Below are positions 1 to 11,703 of a DNA stretch of 64,000 bases, one piece after another. The stretch is from Diploscapter coronatus (Eukaryota > Nematoda > Chromadorea > Rhabditida > Rhabditidae). The notes under the pieces are model-generated. The model saw only the letters and a list, made by a program, of their open reading frames with translations, made no database searches and was not told the DNA's origin. Within the stretch, counting starts at the first letter, position 1. Each line of letters begins with the position of its first letter. The stretch lies in the NCBI GenBank assembly GCA_964036155.1, contig OZ038423.1:57923249-57987248 (forward strand). The letters are read 5' to 3'. The translations under genes were made by a program, and so were the position numbers.

Positions 1-672
1 GAGCACCCACCGAAAATGTGAATGCAAGCGATTGTACGGCTGAAATTCATGCCATTATTTTTGCGAAGATCAACGAAAACACGATGTTTTGAATAAAATG
101 ACGATTTTGCGTGAATCGCAAAATATTTTCGAATCGCGAAGGACATGCTTTGTGAAAATAGTTGTTTAGAAAAACTGAATAAATTTTCGTGTTGATTAGG
201 GAGAATTCAGAGTAGAAAATTATGAAATAAGGGAATTTCGATTGATTTTCGTGGCATACTTTCACCCCCTTTATCTGACTTTTCTTTGTTCAGAGCAAAG
301 TTTATAAACACGTTGAATATCAAAATGGCAAAGAAATGTGTGCGTAGAAAGTGAAACGCATAAAATTGATATGTTAAAAATATCGATTTGTGTGATAATT
401 CACATTTCCAGTGTAAATTTTGAGCAGGCAAAATGATTTCTGAGTGAAAATCGATATTCTTTGATAGTTGTACAGATTTCTTTTGCCTTTGAGTTAGAGG
501 GGAACTTGTATCTACGAATCTTCGAACGAGAAAGAAGCGAAAAGCATAAGCTATGGGCGGCTTGAACGAAAAGAAAGCAGACACGAAAGAGGCCGGAAAA
601 ACACGCAGCATTGCATGCATTGATATGATGGAATCGTTTAGCTATGGTAATCGATCAAATTCACGATATTCA

Positions 673-815
673 GACCTAGGGAGCACTTTCGTCAGACGAA
701 AAAAATCTATGGGGGTAGGTCGCAAACTTGAACGTTTATGCTATTGATTGATTAAAGATATAAAACTCTTAAGAAAATATATAGGGGGTAGGTCGCAAGG
801 GGCATCTGACGATAT
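673..815. repeat. MITE-like element, family C, copy 1
   Basis: The left end reads GACCTAGGGAGCA. Two GGGGGTAGGTCGCA blocks lie at about 711 and 785 around an AT-rich core containing AGATATAAAA. The same layout occurs in reverse orientation at 58725-58914, where both ends carry GACCTAGGGAG. The right end of this copy is decayed, so its limit is approximate. Confidence 0.55.
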
Positions 816-1422
816 TTCTAGCTTTCGTATGATCAATTTCAATAATTTACAATACGAGTAAGATATTTTTGTAGAATATATCATCCTGACCAATATTAAA
901 TTTAAAATGGGCAGAGAAAGTGACAATTTTCCCGATATTTAATGCAGAAAAAACATCATGAACGATTTGAAACTATTACAAGTCGTCGCTTCAAAGTGAA
1001 AGTCTAGTTCAACAAAGCGCTATGCGATGAAAGAGAGGCAGAGTTAGAATAAGAATCTTCGAGGCTTGTCACAATAGCAATAGAGATTCATGTAAAAAGC
1101 ATTAAAAGCCAACAGGAAGAAATAGAATTTCAACGAAAAACGCGATTTCTCAATTTATCGACAAATTTCTGTCTTTTCACTCAAAAAGTGAACCTTTGAC
1201 AAATTCAGGACAAATCCATTCTTTGCAAACAAGGCGAAAATCGATTTTGCTACAATTCAAATTGAGAAATGGCCTCTGAAATAGGGGGTTCTTGAAAAAA
1301 AGTTAAATAGAGCAGGTTTGAAGAAAAAGCTTGAAAAAGTAAGGATTCAGAACGATTTTACGAGGTTTTGAAAAGACTATAGAGGGCGGCCCGGGCCGAT
1401 GTATTCTTAGCCTCCAGCAAAA

Positions 1423-1430
1423 TATAAATA
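1423..1430 (+). promoter_or_regulatory. Candidate TATA box
   Basis: TATAAATA sits just downstream of a GC-rich patch (GGCGGCCCGGGCC at about 1385) and upstream of a GC-richer stretch with no open frame. It could serve the lectin gene about 770 bp downstream or a noncoding transcript. Only the motif supports it. Confidence 0.25.
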
Positions 1431-2199
1431 GTAGTCGGGGTGCGCTCTTCTCGCCACACACAGCTTGTATATGTGCACCCTTGAAGCGACGAAATAGCCC
1501 CTAAAAACGATAGAGTCGAGGGAAATGGAAGGCTAGAGATCGAGTGGAAGTAGGATGGGAAAAGACGCGTAAATCGATGAAGCAGCGGGCGAAATATCGA
1601 GGATTCAGCAGAGAGCCCAGAGAGAACTCTAGTGCAAGATTCCGGAGCGAGTCCCTTTTCCCCGAGGCAAGTAGTCCCTTGGCCTATCGATGAAGTCCCG
1701 GACTCGCTGCTACGCTAGACCTCATTTGAGAAAGTGGGCGGGGCAGACAATTTTAAAATTTGCGAAAGTGGCGCATGGATTTCATGAGTTTTTCCCCATT
1801 GTAGTAATTCGAAAAATTCAAGACTTGAAAATTATCGAATAGGATGAGGTGAAGAGTAGATTTGGTTAAGAAAGGATAAGTCTTGTCATTGCCTAGTTGT
1901 CTCTATAATCAGATTGAGCTGGAGCTTGAAATGGCGGATTTGGAATCTTAATTCCGACTAGTCCTCGACAGGTAAATCCGAAAAAAGAGGGGTAATCAAA
2001 TTGCCAAAATACCGACCACACCCATGACAACCATCCATTCACATATGGCGCTCACTTTTAATGGTTCATTAAGCTATGACATAAAACTGCAACGTTACAT
2101 AAGTAAGCTAAGGAAAAATGCTGATAAGCACACTTCCTTGAGCGCCTAACGCGAATTTCGCGGTAAATTCATTCTCATACCAAGTTCTTCGCATACAAA

Positions 2200-4483
2200 A
2201 TGCTTCGTAAAAACTTGTTCATAATCGCTAATATCCCAATCCTAATAAATCTATTGACGTGTAAGTGTTAAATAACCTAAATCTAGTCTAGCTAAATATG
2301 TTTATTTAGATAATTTAATCGATGCCGTACCAGCTCAAGACCCAAAGTGTCAGTGCAACTTGGAAATGGTCTGGAATGACATCATTTATATATTCGACTC
2401 TTCTTCGGCAACCACGAGGAATGGATTAAATGAGGTAACTATTTAGCTTCATTAGTTTACGGAATTGATTGATTTGACTTCACAAACTTCATACGACATA
2501 AAAAAAACAATCTCCAAACTTCAGTTGCTGGGCAAGGTCCAGACCGACCTTCAATGGTTGACGGTCAAGAAATTATCCGAGACTCCTACTGATGAGGTAT
2601 TGCAAAGCTCTTCCAAATTTCATCGATTCAAAAATTCCAGCGTTATTCCCGTGTCGGAATGATCGTGTATGCAACCAATGCTAATGTGGTCTACCCATTG
2701 GGATCGATTAACAACGATGACATCGATGGTATCATGAGTCTGCCGTTCTATAACGATCAGGGCACGAATCTGGAGGCGTCAGTTATTGTCCTTATTTTAA
2801 GCTATGTTTGGAATTTAGCGCAATCTACCTGGCAATGGATCAATTCAACAATCAGACAGTCCATAGGACGAATGCTCGTCAAGTCATTGTTGTGCTAGCT
2901 ACGACTTATAGGTAAGCTAGTCAATTACAATAGCATGAAGACCGCGAGTACTTTTCGTTCAGGATTCAGGAATAGTACTCAGGGTTGAGGAAAAAGTACT
3001 AATAGCGTAAAATCACTTCTTTTAGACAAGGCGACTACCAAGACCCGACCGAAATCACCAACAGTTTCAAGGAGAATGGAGGCATTTTGGTCGTCTATGG
3101 TGGGGGTATCAAAGTATTCGAAATAAGTAATTCAATGAAGATTACATCGAAGCCCACGGCGCTGTGGCTCCTGAGTTGGACACAATCGCTTCTCCCGGGT
3201 ATATGTGCGTCAACACACAAGACCCTGATGGCTCATGTGTTAATACTGCACTGTGCAATGGTATATGAGCCTGATATTATAGCTTGAAGTCTATTCCTTC
3301 TGTCACATCGTTATCTATAGAAGAAAACTGATTAAATATTTCAGCATAAGTCAAATCTTGAACAAAATTCAAGACTTTGTATTCTTATTCATCGAAATTA
3401 TCGATTTGTTTCTAAAGAAGAATTTGCACAGAAGAATTCAGACCTCAAGCTATCTCATTAATGATTTTTAACTTGCTATCTCTCAGCTAACTGTTTCTGC
3501 CCTGCGAATTATCTCCCCTACGGCTTGGATGCGAATAATGGAGTTCCAACCAGAGGTAAATACAATTTGAAAGAATAAACCACATTTGTGGTTCCAGGCT
3601 GTTACTACAATGTTCTAATCTCGACCGCGTTTGCTATTGCTGGGAATCGTTGCAAACAAGCTGATAACGGGTATATGGCTGTAGTTCAGGATCAGGCTAA
3701 ACAAACTTTTCTCAATAATAGTAAGCCTTCTTCAAATTTACTCTGATTCGACTTTATCTTTAGTGATACCCAACAACAACTTCTGGATAGGACTAAAATA
3801 TGATGGTCAAAAATTCGTCTGGTCTGATCCGAATTCGACTATGGTTTTTTTTTTCTCTTTTCAATTTGTGACTTTTTGCCTATGCTTATTTTAGCTGGAT
3901 GGTTCTGTAGCGTTATGGGATACTAATCAGCCCGATTTTAGTAATCCGAATGTAAGGTTTTCCCTTAACTTTTAATAAACCTATCTTTTTTAATAGAAGC
4001 CTATGGGCTTGCACTCTTCCGTATTGTAGATGACCGATAACTTGAAATAAATAATGCAAAAATTCGAATACTTAAAGTGTGTATTGCGATTTATAAATAG
4101 TCATCACATTCATTCATCAAATCGATGAATTGTCGTAAGATTTTCTGCAAACAATGCGCTAATTTCTGCACATCGAAATTGCGTTTCATTTTTCTTTGTT
4201 CCAAGTTATTGGTCATTAACAATACCTTTAGGTTTGAACACTTCTATATGTTTATATAAAGAGAGTTTGTAGAAGAATAGATTAGATTTAAAGTGATTTT
4301 TTAAATTTAAATTTAAGGGGTTTCTATTTAATTCTAAAGTATTGTTTATTTTAGAACCAATGCGTGGACGTTTTAACCGGTAGTGGTAAATGGGCGATGG
4401 CAGATTGTCGGACAGGACTCTACTCGATTTGCGAAGTCCCACCCTGTGACTCTGTACATTATTGTAATGCTTCATTAGCATAA
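2200..4483 (+). CDS. Secreted vWA plus C-type lectin domain protein (CLEC type)
   Basis: Twelve exons were joined by eye: 2200-2260, 2310-2434, 2525-2596, 2641-2777, 2819-2911, 3026-3099, 3141-3260, 3487-3555, 3598-3720, 3764-3843, 3895-3951, 4355-4483. The start gives a basic-hydrophobic signal peptide (MLRKNLFIIANIPILINLLT). A von Willebrand A domain follows, with the MIDAS-like IIYIFDSSS, RVGMIVYATNA and RQVIVVLATTYR. The C-type lectin domain has NCFCPANYLPYG, FWIGLKYDG, a QPD tripeptide where the EPN/QPD sugar motif lies, and a C-terminal CEVPPCDS. WND is replaced by WAMADC, so calcium and sugar binding is doubtful. This domain pair is common in nematode secreted CLEC proteins, often linked to the gut or immunity; a role here is inference. 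The 41-nt intron at 3100-3140 is needed to keep frame and is short even for this window. Confidence 0.85.
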
Positions 4484-4914
4484 ACTATCCAAATCAATTA
4501 TGCCTATATAGTATAGTTTAATAAATAAAATAATCTGTAAAATTTATTCTATTTTTCAAACACTTGTACATCTTCTAAACAACTACATTTTTAGATTTAG
4601 AATTACTAAAGAGTGGTTCGTTCTTTTGAGCAGTCTCTACTTGTCGAAGTTTAGGGAGGGTTTGAAAAGGCCTGAAATTTGACTCATTCTCATAAAAATG
4701 TAATTTTAATGAAATCTATTCATTCACTATTGATAGCAAAGTGTTTAATTTTTTTTAATTCCCTGTCTAATTCTGAATACATCAATTTGGTATTTGCAGA
4801 GATGAATAATCAAAGAACCTGGAAAGAGATAAAAGCAGTCTCTTCAAATAATAACTTTGCCATAGAGACTGAGGAATGAAAGTTGAAAAGTTTAAATTTC
4901 ATACCCGCAAGAAT
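4484..4914. other. Convergent 3' flanks
   Basis: This stretch separates two convergently transcribed genes. It holds AATAAATAAAAT just after the lectin stop (about 4520-4531), a plausible poly(A) signal. I saw no further gene. Confidence 0.5.
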
Positions 4915-6640
4915 TTACTTCATTCGTCCAGCCAGAGCGTGGTCGGTGTTGAGTCGATCTGTGCGTACCTGTCTGTAATTAAACATCATTAGTTTAGAGC
5001 AATTTAAAAGATTAATTAAATCACTGTACGCCAAAATATTGTATGGAAATGATTATTTGCATATTATTTCGTATATGAAGCAATTTTTATTACTTTTCCA
5101 AGATATTTAAAACTGGAACTCAGTTTTATTTTGAAGTTATTATTCATTTATTACTAACTGTTACTTAGCGACATCAATTCATTAAATTCAGGATTAATTT
5201 CTAATTAGAATTAATTATTCTTAATTTTATCTAGTGAAGTCAATTTTTAAACTTGGAGTTAGCTTTAGACTGGAATGAAATGTATTTTTAAAATTTTGCC
5301 TCGATATTTTAATCGTTAAAACTCCGAGCTAATTTTAAACCTAGGACTAAAATTAGTTAATATCTAACCTAGCGATATCGACCCAGCGTGCGGACACGGG
5401 CTGGAAGTCGGCGCCCTTGAATGTCTTGTGCTCGGGCGGATCGATGCGCGGATAGGCCGGTTTCGATCTGAAAATTAAAGAAGTTTCAAATTATACAAGA
5501 CAATACTTTCCTGTGAACTATTGACGTTAATTTTAAAACACGATTTTTGGAAAAAAAAAAAAACTATTATTCGACGAGTTTCTATAGATTGGATCCTCTA
5601 ATTTCGAAAAAGTGCAATTTTAAGGAGGAAACAGCTTATGTTTTAAAATTCCAGGAAGATTTAATCAAATTTGCGAATTCTTACTCATCAATCGGTTCGC
5701 CAGCCTCGACGAAGTGGTGAGCGCGATAGCGAGGAATCTCCTGCGGCTGGCCGTCCTCGGAGAAGCCCAACTGGGGTACGCGCTTTCTCTGTAAATCCCG
5801 TCTTTATAAATTCTGTTAAATTATTTTAGCTTCTTCAGTTTTTATTTCTTTTTTTTTTTTTTTTTTTTTTTTTCTTCCTAGCCTTATTATTCCCACTGGG
5901 TGGGGTCGGCTACCCTCAAGCCCGTAGTGGGGCTCAGCCTTTGATAGGGGCAGTCGGCCTATCCTAGCCACACAGGACTAGTGGCCCGTCCCGAGGACAG
6001 ACTGTTGTTGTGTGCAACAGCCGAGGGATTTTAGGCAAATTTTCGTGGTTTTATCCACTACCAACATTTCTTAACCCCCTTGGTTTGGGTGAGGAGCGGG
6101 GGGCGAACTTGAGCCCTAGCTGTAGGCAGTAACACACAACCACTGCGCTACGCCGCCCCTTCTTCAGTTTTTATTTCTATCAAGCATTATTTAACTTTCA
6201 AAATGAATAAACTTCCCGGAATTAAGGTCCGTGAAGTTATAAATTAAAACAAAAAAACGGATATTTAAAAGAGAAATTACCCTGATAACAGTCTCGGTCT
6301 TGCTCTCATCGTCCTTGATGAGAATCGGTTTGGGTTTGTCTCCGTAGAAGCCCTCGTAAACGATGCCAGCCATCGCTGCCGTGATCGTCGTGCCCCAGAT
6401 GTAGTACTTGAAATTGGGCTGAAAAGATAAAAATAACCGAGGAAATTGACAACTTTCATAGGAAAAGACTTCATTATATCTATACAGTTGTGCTTCAAAT
6501 TTGTGAAATTTCGAGTTTTTTGAAGATCAAATTTTTACCACGAGCGCCCCGAAAATGGTGGGTCTCGAGCCGAAGAACCGGATCGCGTTGGCCCTCTGAA
6601 CGACCGCCAGTCGCGTCGCCGTCTTGGTCAGAACGGCCAT
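4915..6640 (-). CDS. Small single-pass mitochondrial membrane protein (possible complex I accessory subunit)
   Basis: Five exons: 6640-6539, 6418-6281, 5788-5685, 5467-5369, 4972-4915, giving about 165 residues. The first exon begins MAVLTKTATRLAVVQRANA, Arg-rich without acids, like a mitochondrial presequence, and lies directly behind TTTTCAG. Exon 2 has one membrane segment (YYIWGTTITAAMAGIVYEGF). The rest is charged and Pro-rich, with EIPRYRAHHFVEAGEPIDE, and ends NTDHALAGRMK. A presequence, one membrane span and a long hydrophilic tail suit a complex I beta-subcomplex accessory subunit such as NDUFB11, and the three neighbouring genes are complex I subunits. I cannot fix the family by eye, so the exact subunit is a guess. 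Intron 2 carries a SINE. Confidence 0.6.
5850..6158 (-). mobile_element. tRNA-derived SINE with A tail and 20-bp target-site duplication
   Basis: On the minus strand the element starts with a tRNA-like head. The A box TAGCGCAGTGG is at 6150-6140, and AGTTCGCCCCC near 6110-6100 resembles a B box. It ends in a run of about 24 A (a T run on the plus strand at about 5850-5873). The flanks 5830-5849 and 6159-6178 are identical 20-mers starting CTTCTTCAG, which marks L1-type target-primed insertion. It sits in an intron of the minus-strand mitochondrial gene, in the same sense as that gene. Perfect duplications suggest a recent insertion. Confidence 0.9.
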
Positions 6641-6972
6641 CTGAAAATCTATTATTATAAATCATTAAAAATCTCGCATTTTCGACAAAGTCACGATAAA
6701 GCAGGCATAATGAAGTAGAGACTTTCATGCTTTTTAGATTTTAAAAAGCAGAAATTCAAGAAAATTAAAAATCGCGAAAAAATCGGGGAAAATACAAAAA
6801 GCGATCTCTTGGAAAGTTTATCGATGTTTCTCTACTTTTTCACCAAAACTTCGCCTAGAAGTTGAATGAAATTTGCGAATCTGTAGTTGGCAAACTTTCC
6901 AAGAAGTCCAGAATTTAAGAAAATCTCGAAAATAATAAAAAATTTCCGACGAAACGTGGAAAATGAAAAGAC

Positions 6973-7205
6973 GTCCCACTATCCGTACAACGACTGTGAA
7001 TCTGGATGTTCTTCGGCCTTACCAACCAAAATCAATCAATAAATCGATAAATCTGTGGAATTTGAAAAAAAAACTCCCCATAAGTAATTGGAAACAACAA
7101 AATTCTCCTTCCTTTCCTTCGCCCTCTCTTTGGTCGATTTTTAACTACGCGCCTAAACGCAGAGTACGCTGTAAAAATTCGCAGTCGTTGTACGGACAGT
7201 GGGAC
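6973..7205. repeat. MITE-like element with about 28-bp terminal inverted repeats
   Basis: The left end (6973-7001, GTCCCACTATCCGTACAACG onward) and right end (7177-7205) are near-perfect inverse complements. The interior has no convincing coding capacity. It lies between the divergent mitochondrial membrane-protein gene and NDUFA10, about 200 bp upstream of the NDUFA10 start. Confidence 0.75.
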
Positions 7206-7411
7206 TTTTATTTTATCTTCGAGTATCGATTTTTTCATCGCAAATATTGATTTATTGATTTTCTTTAGTTTATCAGACAGTCCGCCTATTACCTTTCGAT
7301 AAAATTCACTCATCCTTAAATAAGAAAAATCAAATAAACTTCACGAATTCTATCTTTTATTATTGCTTTTATTGAAAATAGTAAATATCGATTTATTTAT
7401 TTTTTCCAAGG

Positions 7412-10165
7412 ATGTCTCTGGTGGGTTTGCGCAGTGCGACGACGTCGCTGCTGCGCGGCGTCAAACCGGGAAGACTCGCTCTGCTTGGAAATGGCAATGC
7501 CGACCAGCAGAGGACCATCGTTATGAAGGAGAGACTCAGGTTATTTTTGCATTTAAAATAATCTACCCAACCCAAAATGTTTTTCCTAAAATATTATTTC
7601 TTCTAAAGTCTCCTGCAATCTGATATAATAGATGTCACAAATATATGGTTTTTCCTAAATAACTCCATGATTTTGCTAAAACTATTATGGCTCTGGAAAA
7701 TTCTCTAAATTTCTGATTTACTTGATTTTTTCAATTTATGAAAATATTTTGGAACTAGAAATAGAATGTATTCTCAGACTCCCCGAGAACTACCCTGAGC
7801 CGTGGGACTACAAGAACAAGGGCTACTCGTACATGCTCAACGTTTTGGACGATACCAAAGCCAGAATGCACGCCAACTCCAAACTCATCGTCGTCGAGGG
7901 CAGCGTTGCTTGTGGGAAGGTAACTTTAGCATTTTGCTTTTTTGGATTCCCGTAATGCTACGATTTTACTCAAAACCTATTTGTAAAAATCTCGTTTTTC
8001 TTATTTACCAACACTATTTACCTGAAAAGCGGGGATGAGTTTTCCAAGCTGTCTAAATTTGTAATTTCTTTCATTTCCAGAGCCAATTCGCCCAAGAATT
8101 GGCTGACTCTCTGGGTATGCTCTACATGCCTGATTTCCGAATGGAGAGCGTCCTGATCGACCGATATGGGAATGATATGAGGGACTATTACCATTTGGTA
8201 AGGTTTTATATAATGTATTATCATCTTTGGTAAAAGTATCATTTTTAGTTCCCCAAAGTATTCCGCGTGCCGGATCTGAACATGTTCTTTAAGAAGCCCT
8301 TGGATTCGACTTCGGCTGTAATGCAGGTAGATTTTTACAAAGGTGTATTTTCAGTTAAAGACGTTTTTTCTAAGAATATGTAATTTAAATAAAGAAGTAA
8401 CTTTTTAATTCTAGGACCGCATTCAAGAATGCCGCTGGGAGCAATACATGAACGCTCTCGCGCACATCCTCAATACCGGCCAGGGCGTAGTTTTGGACAG
8501 AAGTTTCTACGGCGACCACGTCTTCGCAAACGCGATGCGCGCTAAGAATTATATCGGGGAAGAATGTAGGTTTTGAATTCTCTTAAAATATTTTCTAAAA
8601 ATGAAATTTGAAACAATTCCAGACTTCAACCACTACTACTACATGCGCAAGCGCGGAGACAAGACGATTCCCCTGATGCCGCATTTGTTCATCTACCTGA
8701 AGGCGCCTGTCGAAGTTTCCCTGAGAAACATCCAGAAAAGGGGTAACCCGGACGAAATCAAGACTGTCGATGAGACCTATCTGAAGATCGTCGAAGCCTC
8801 CTACACGGATGCGCTCAAGGAATTCAGGTTAGGAACTTTAAAAATGATTTTTTTTCGAAAATATGTACACTTTTGCTGAAAAGAGATAGCTGATTATGCA
8901 TTCTTCTAAATGCAAAGATGTAGAATATGATTTTGACGATATCTTTCGAAACGGGTGTTCAAAATGTCTACTCTAAAACTAAAAGATCGAGGTTTTTAGA
9001 AGATACTCGCACGTGCTTGCCTACGATTGGTCGACTCCCGGAAACACGGACTCCGTGGTGGCAGACATCGAGAAGATCGAAATGGACTTCTACCACGAAA
9101 AGGTGCATGGAGAGGTCACCAGGTACCATATTTTAATAAGTTTGCTTTTCGATTGAAACGTAGTAAGATCGATTACGTTTGAATCAAGGGTCAAGATTAA
9201 TTTGGAGTTTCTGATGGCTATGAATTTAATTATTACAGGGGATGGCACGAAATGGCGAAAAACGACAAATGGTGGATTATGAGGAATAAGTCAGATTTTT
9301 TATTTTAACTTAAATCTTTACATAATAATACTTTTCTCAAAAATCAAATTTTGGTTACACTTTTCTAAAGACCGAAGGAGGTGTATTCAAATTTTTAGAG
9401 CCACGAACAAGATATTCGCGCGCATCGAAACGTTCCCGAACGTGCTGGCTCATGAAGTCTCCGAGCTCTACTACACCCCCATCGAGGCTCAGGAAATGAT
9501 CGACGCCATGCAGAAGCATGTAAGGGTTTTCAAAGGCAACTAATCAAAGTAGTACGTCAAAAATAAACAAAACCTGTGCTTTAGAAATCCACAAGTTATT
9601 CCATCCCCTTTTGACGTACCACTCGTATTTGTTAATTGCCTTTTTGAAAGATTCATTTTCTTATTTTAAAAAATTACTTCGAAATTAATATAAATGGTGT
9701 ATTTTACAACAAAAAAACCAAGTTATATCAATTTGGGTAAATATACCTTGAATTAAAAAAAAAAAAGTCGAAAAATGCGAATTTTCAAATTCCAGGTCCT
9801 GAAATCGCGATACGCACACGGCTACATCAAGGAGCGAGGTGACGATTTGATGAAGCCGCTGATGAATTTCCGATTCGGACACTCCATGCCGGAGATCTGG
9901 TTAGTCGAGTGGACAAGATAGCGAAATAATTTCGGCAAAAAGCGAATTTTTGATAAATTCGAGTCTTCAATCAAAATTTTTAAATTATCGCTCTATCAAG
10001 TCATTTTTACAAAAATAAAAACATCAATTTAAAATGCTACAAGGTTAATATTAAATTTCCTTTGCAAAGATTTTTAATTTTAGGTACGAATACTACTGGA
10101 AAGAGGCCTGGTACCACGACTTCTTTTCCCTTTCCTCTGCGATCAACGCTCAATACAACCATTGA
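7412..10165 (+). CDS. NDUFA10: NADH dehydrogenase 1 alpha subcomplex subunit 10 (mitochondrial complex I)
   Basis: Eleven exons: 7412-7539, 7778-7919, 8081-8197, 8249-8326, 8415-8565, 8623-8827, 9000-9122, 9239-9289, 9399-9519, 9796-9899, 10084-10165. The product is about 430 residues, near the size of animal NDUFA10. It starts with an Arg/Ser-rich mitochondrial presequence (MSLVGLRSATTSLLRG). The deoxynucleoside-kinase fold follows: P-loop-like VVEGSVACGKS, then VLDRSFYGDHVFA and HLFIYLKAPVEVSLRNIQKR. NDUFA10 is a structural subunit that keeps the kinase fold without being a working kinase; here the P-loop reads ACGKS. The start follows TTTTCCAAG, an SL-acceptor-like site. AATAAA lies shortly after the stop, near 10254. 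The 9520-9795 intron holds a MITE. Confidence 0.95.
9528..9650. repeat. MITE-like element, family B, copy 1
   Basis: The left end TCAAAGGCAACTAAT...GTAGTACGTCAAAA is mirrored on the right as TTTTGACGTACC...GTTAATTGCCTTTTTGA. It lies wholly inside the ninth NDUFA10 intron. Related ends recur at 49017-49112 and near 59818-59839. Confidence 0.75.
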
Positions 10166-10571
10166 TCCGATTTTTTCGAAATATCGATTTTCTCTCGTAG
10201 TGTTGTAAAATAGATATTTAGATTTCGATAATGTAATTTCTTTTCGGATTAAAAATAAAGTCTTTTATAATTTTATTCTCTAGTTATCTAACGATAAGAG
10301 CTACGAAAACAACGCGTGTTGATGAAAAATCTGAGCAAAAAGACGACTTTCACTTATTTTACAAATGAAACCTAGGGCATTATCGCTCGTTTTGGAAAGG
10401 GCTTCTTGGAAAATGTTCAGTTTATTTACCAATTATTTGAAAGTACACCTATCTTTCAGGTGAGTTGGGAAAAAATGAATGAGATTTCCAAAAAGCCATA
10501 AAAATTCAAAAAGAATGATAATTTCGCCGAATCCTTGAATTTTCGAAATTTGTTTCTCAAATTTCAGCTTT

Positions 10572-11402
10572 TTACTCGTCGAATTTTGGGTAGTAGCCGC
10601 GTCTGGGATACCACGGCTCCAGGATCTGAGAGTAGGGGCGGCCCGCTCCTAAAAATATCAATTTTCAAAAATTACCCCTAATTTTTAGTCTTTTTCAACA
10701 ATGCATGTTATTTGTTCTAGTTTTTAAATTTTGAAGAAAACTGACGGTCTTTGAACTGGTCGTAGTACTCGGGGTGAAGGTTCATGTAGTGGTCGACGTA
10801 GGCCGCTTCGAGTTTTCGGTAGTGTGCCTGTGATCAAAATTGTAATTTTTGAAACTCGAACTTAAAATTGAAATGAACTTTTTAAAATATAGCACCTGGA
10901 ATTTGCCCCAGAAGAAGCCGACACCGCCCAGAGACACCATTGCCACGGCGAATTGGGGGACGAGGGCTGAAAATTTTGAAAATATTCTACTTTTTTAAGA
11001 AGATTGTATTTCTTTCAGCAATTTATTTTTCCCTATTATTCTTTTAGACAATTCGATTTCTTCAAAAATTCAGACTCACAAACGGTGAACGGACGCTTCA
11101 TGAATCGGTTGTAGTTGTAGATGAGAAGCAGGCCCATGCCTAGGCCTGCCGAAGAAAGCTAAAAAAATTTTAATATCTTTTTTTTTTTCATTTGAAGATT
11201 TGAATTGTTTCTCCATTATAATTTTCGATTTAAAAAATGCCTACTCTATAATGAGGCGCCCAAGTGTAGGGATTGAACCAGCTGAAAGGCAGGATGGGAT
11301 CTCTCAGGTAGCTCTCCCTAAATTAATTTTTTAATTTAGAATAAAATATATTTGATACCTGCGCGCGTACTCCTCGTCCGAGATTCGCGACACCTCAGAC
11401 AT
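10572..11402 (-). CDS. NDUFC2: NADH dehydrogenase 1 subunit C2 (complex I)
   Basis: Six exons: 11402-11359, 11317-11245, 11158-11080, 10966-10896, 10827-10746, 10648-10572. The product is about 140 residues, slightly longer than human NDUFC2 (119). After SYLRDPILPFSWFNPYTWAP there are two short membrane segments (AGLGMGLLLIYNYN and VPQFAVAMVSLGGVGFFWG). The hallmark tail follows: a basic patch, YMNLHPEYYDQF and PYSQILEPWYPRRGYY, which aligns with the YMKLHPEDF...YGEIFEKFHPIR tail of animal NDUFC2. The protein sits in the inner-membrane arm of complex I. The start lies behind TTTGTAG, about 115 nt downstream of the AATAAA of the upstream same-strand gene, as for a downstream gene of a nematode operon. 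Confidence 0.85.
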
Positions 11403-11521
11403 GCTACAAAATAAAAATTTTAAAGATTATAATTTGTTTAAATCCAGAAAAAATAACCCAAAATGGGCCGGTTCTAAGACCGATATGATACAAATCTCAT
11501 TAAAATATTCGATTTAAACAT

Positions 11522-11527
11522 TTTATT
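11522..11527 (-). terminator. Poly(A) signal between two complex I genes
   Basis: AATAAA on the minus strand, about 180 nt after the stop of the NDUFA11-like gene and about 120 nt before the trans-splice-like acceptor of NDUFC2. The spacing matches the operon pattern known in Caenorhabditis. Confidence 0.55.
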
Positions 11528-11703
11528 CAGACTTTATCGCTCGCGAAAAATCATCTATTGTTTTACCAATTACATAGTCTACGCTCTACAAAAATACATT
11601 ACAGATTTTTACCAGTTACCAAAAATCTGATAATGCTACCATTTGGTATTTTTGCGAAAATGGTTACAATCAGTTTTTGTTCGAACTCTGGATGTCTATC
11701 CTT

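Larger units (their letters stand above)
1..2199. other. Intergenic region without a recognisable gene
   Basis: Reading frames here are short and low-complexity, and none resembles a protein family I know. The stretch holds one copy of a small inverted-repeat element (673-815), a TATAAATA box at 1423-1430, and a long-range inverted pair (AGCGAGTCC at 1646-1654, GGACTCGCT at 1700-1708). The last few hundred bases are presumably the upstream region of the lectin gene starting at 2200. Confidence 0.5.

Noticed and set aside
1646..1708. Possible spliced-leader or snRNA gene from the paired AGCGAGTCC ends
   Set aside because: No SL1-like 22-mer, Sm site or donor site follows. The stem is only 9 bp over a 45-nt gap.
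2435..2455. A 21-nt GT...AG micro-intron in the lectin gene that would keep the following frame open
   Set aside because: A 90-nt intron ending AAACTTCAG at 2524 is also in phase, has a normal acceptor, and gives a vWA domain of more usual spacing between DSSS and RVG.
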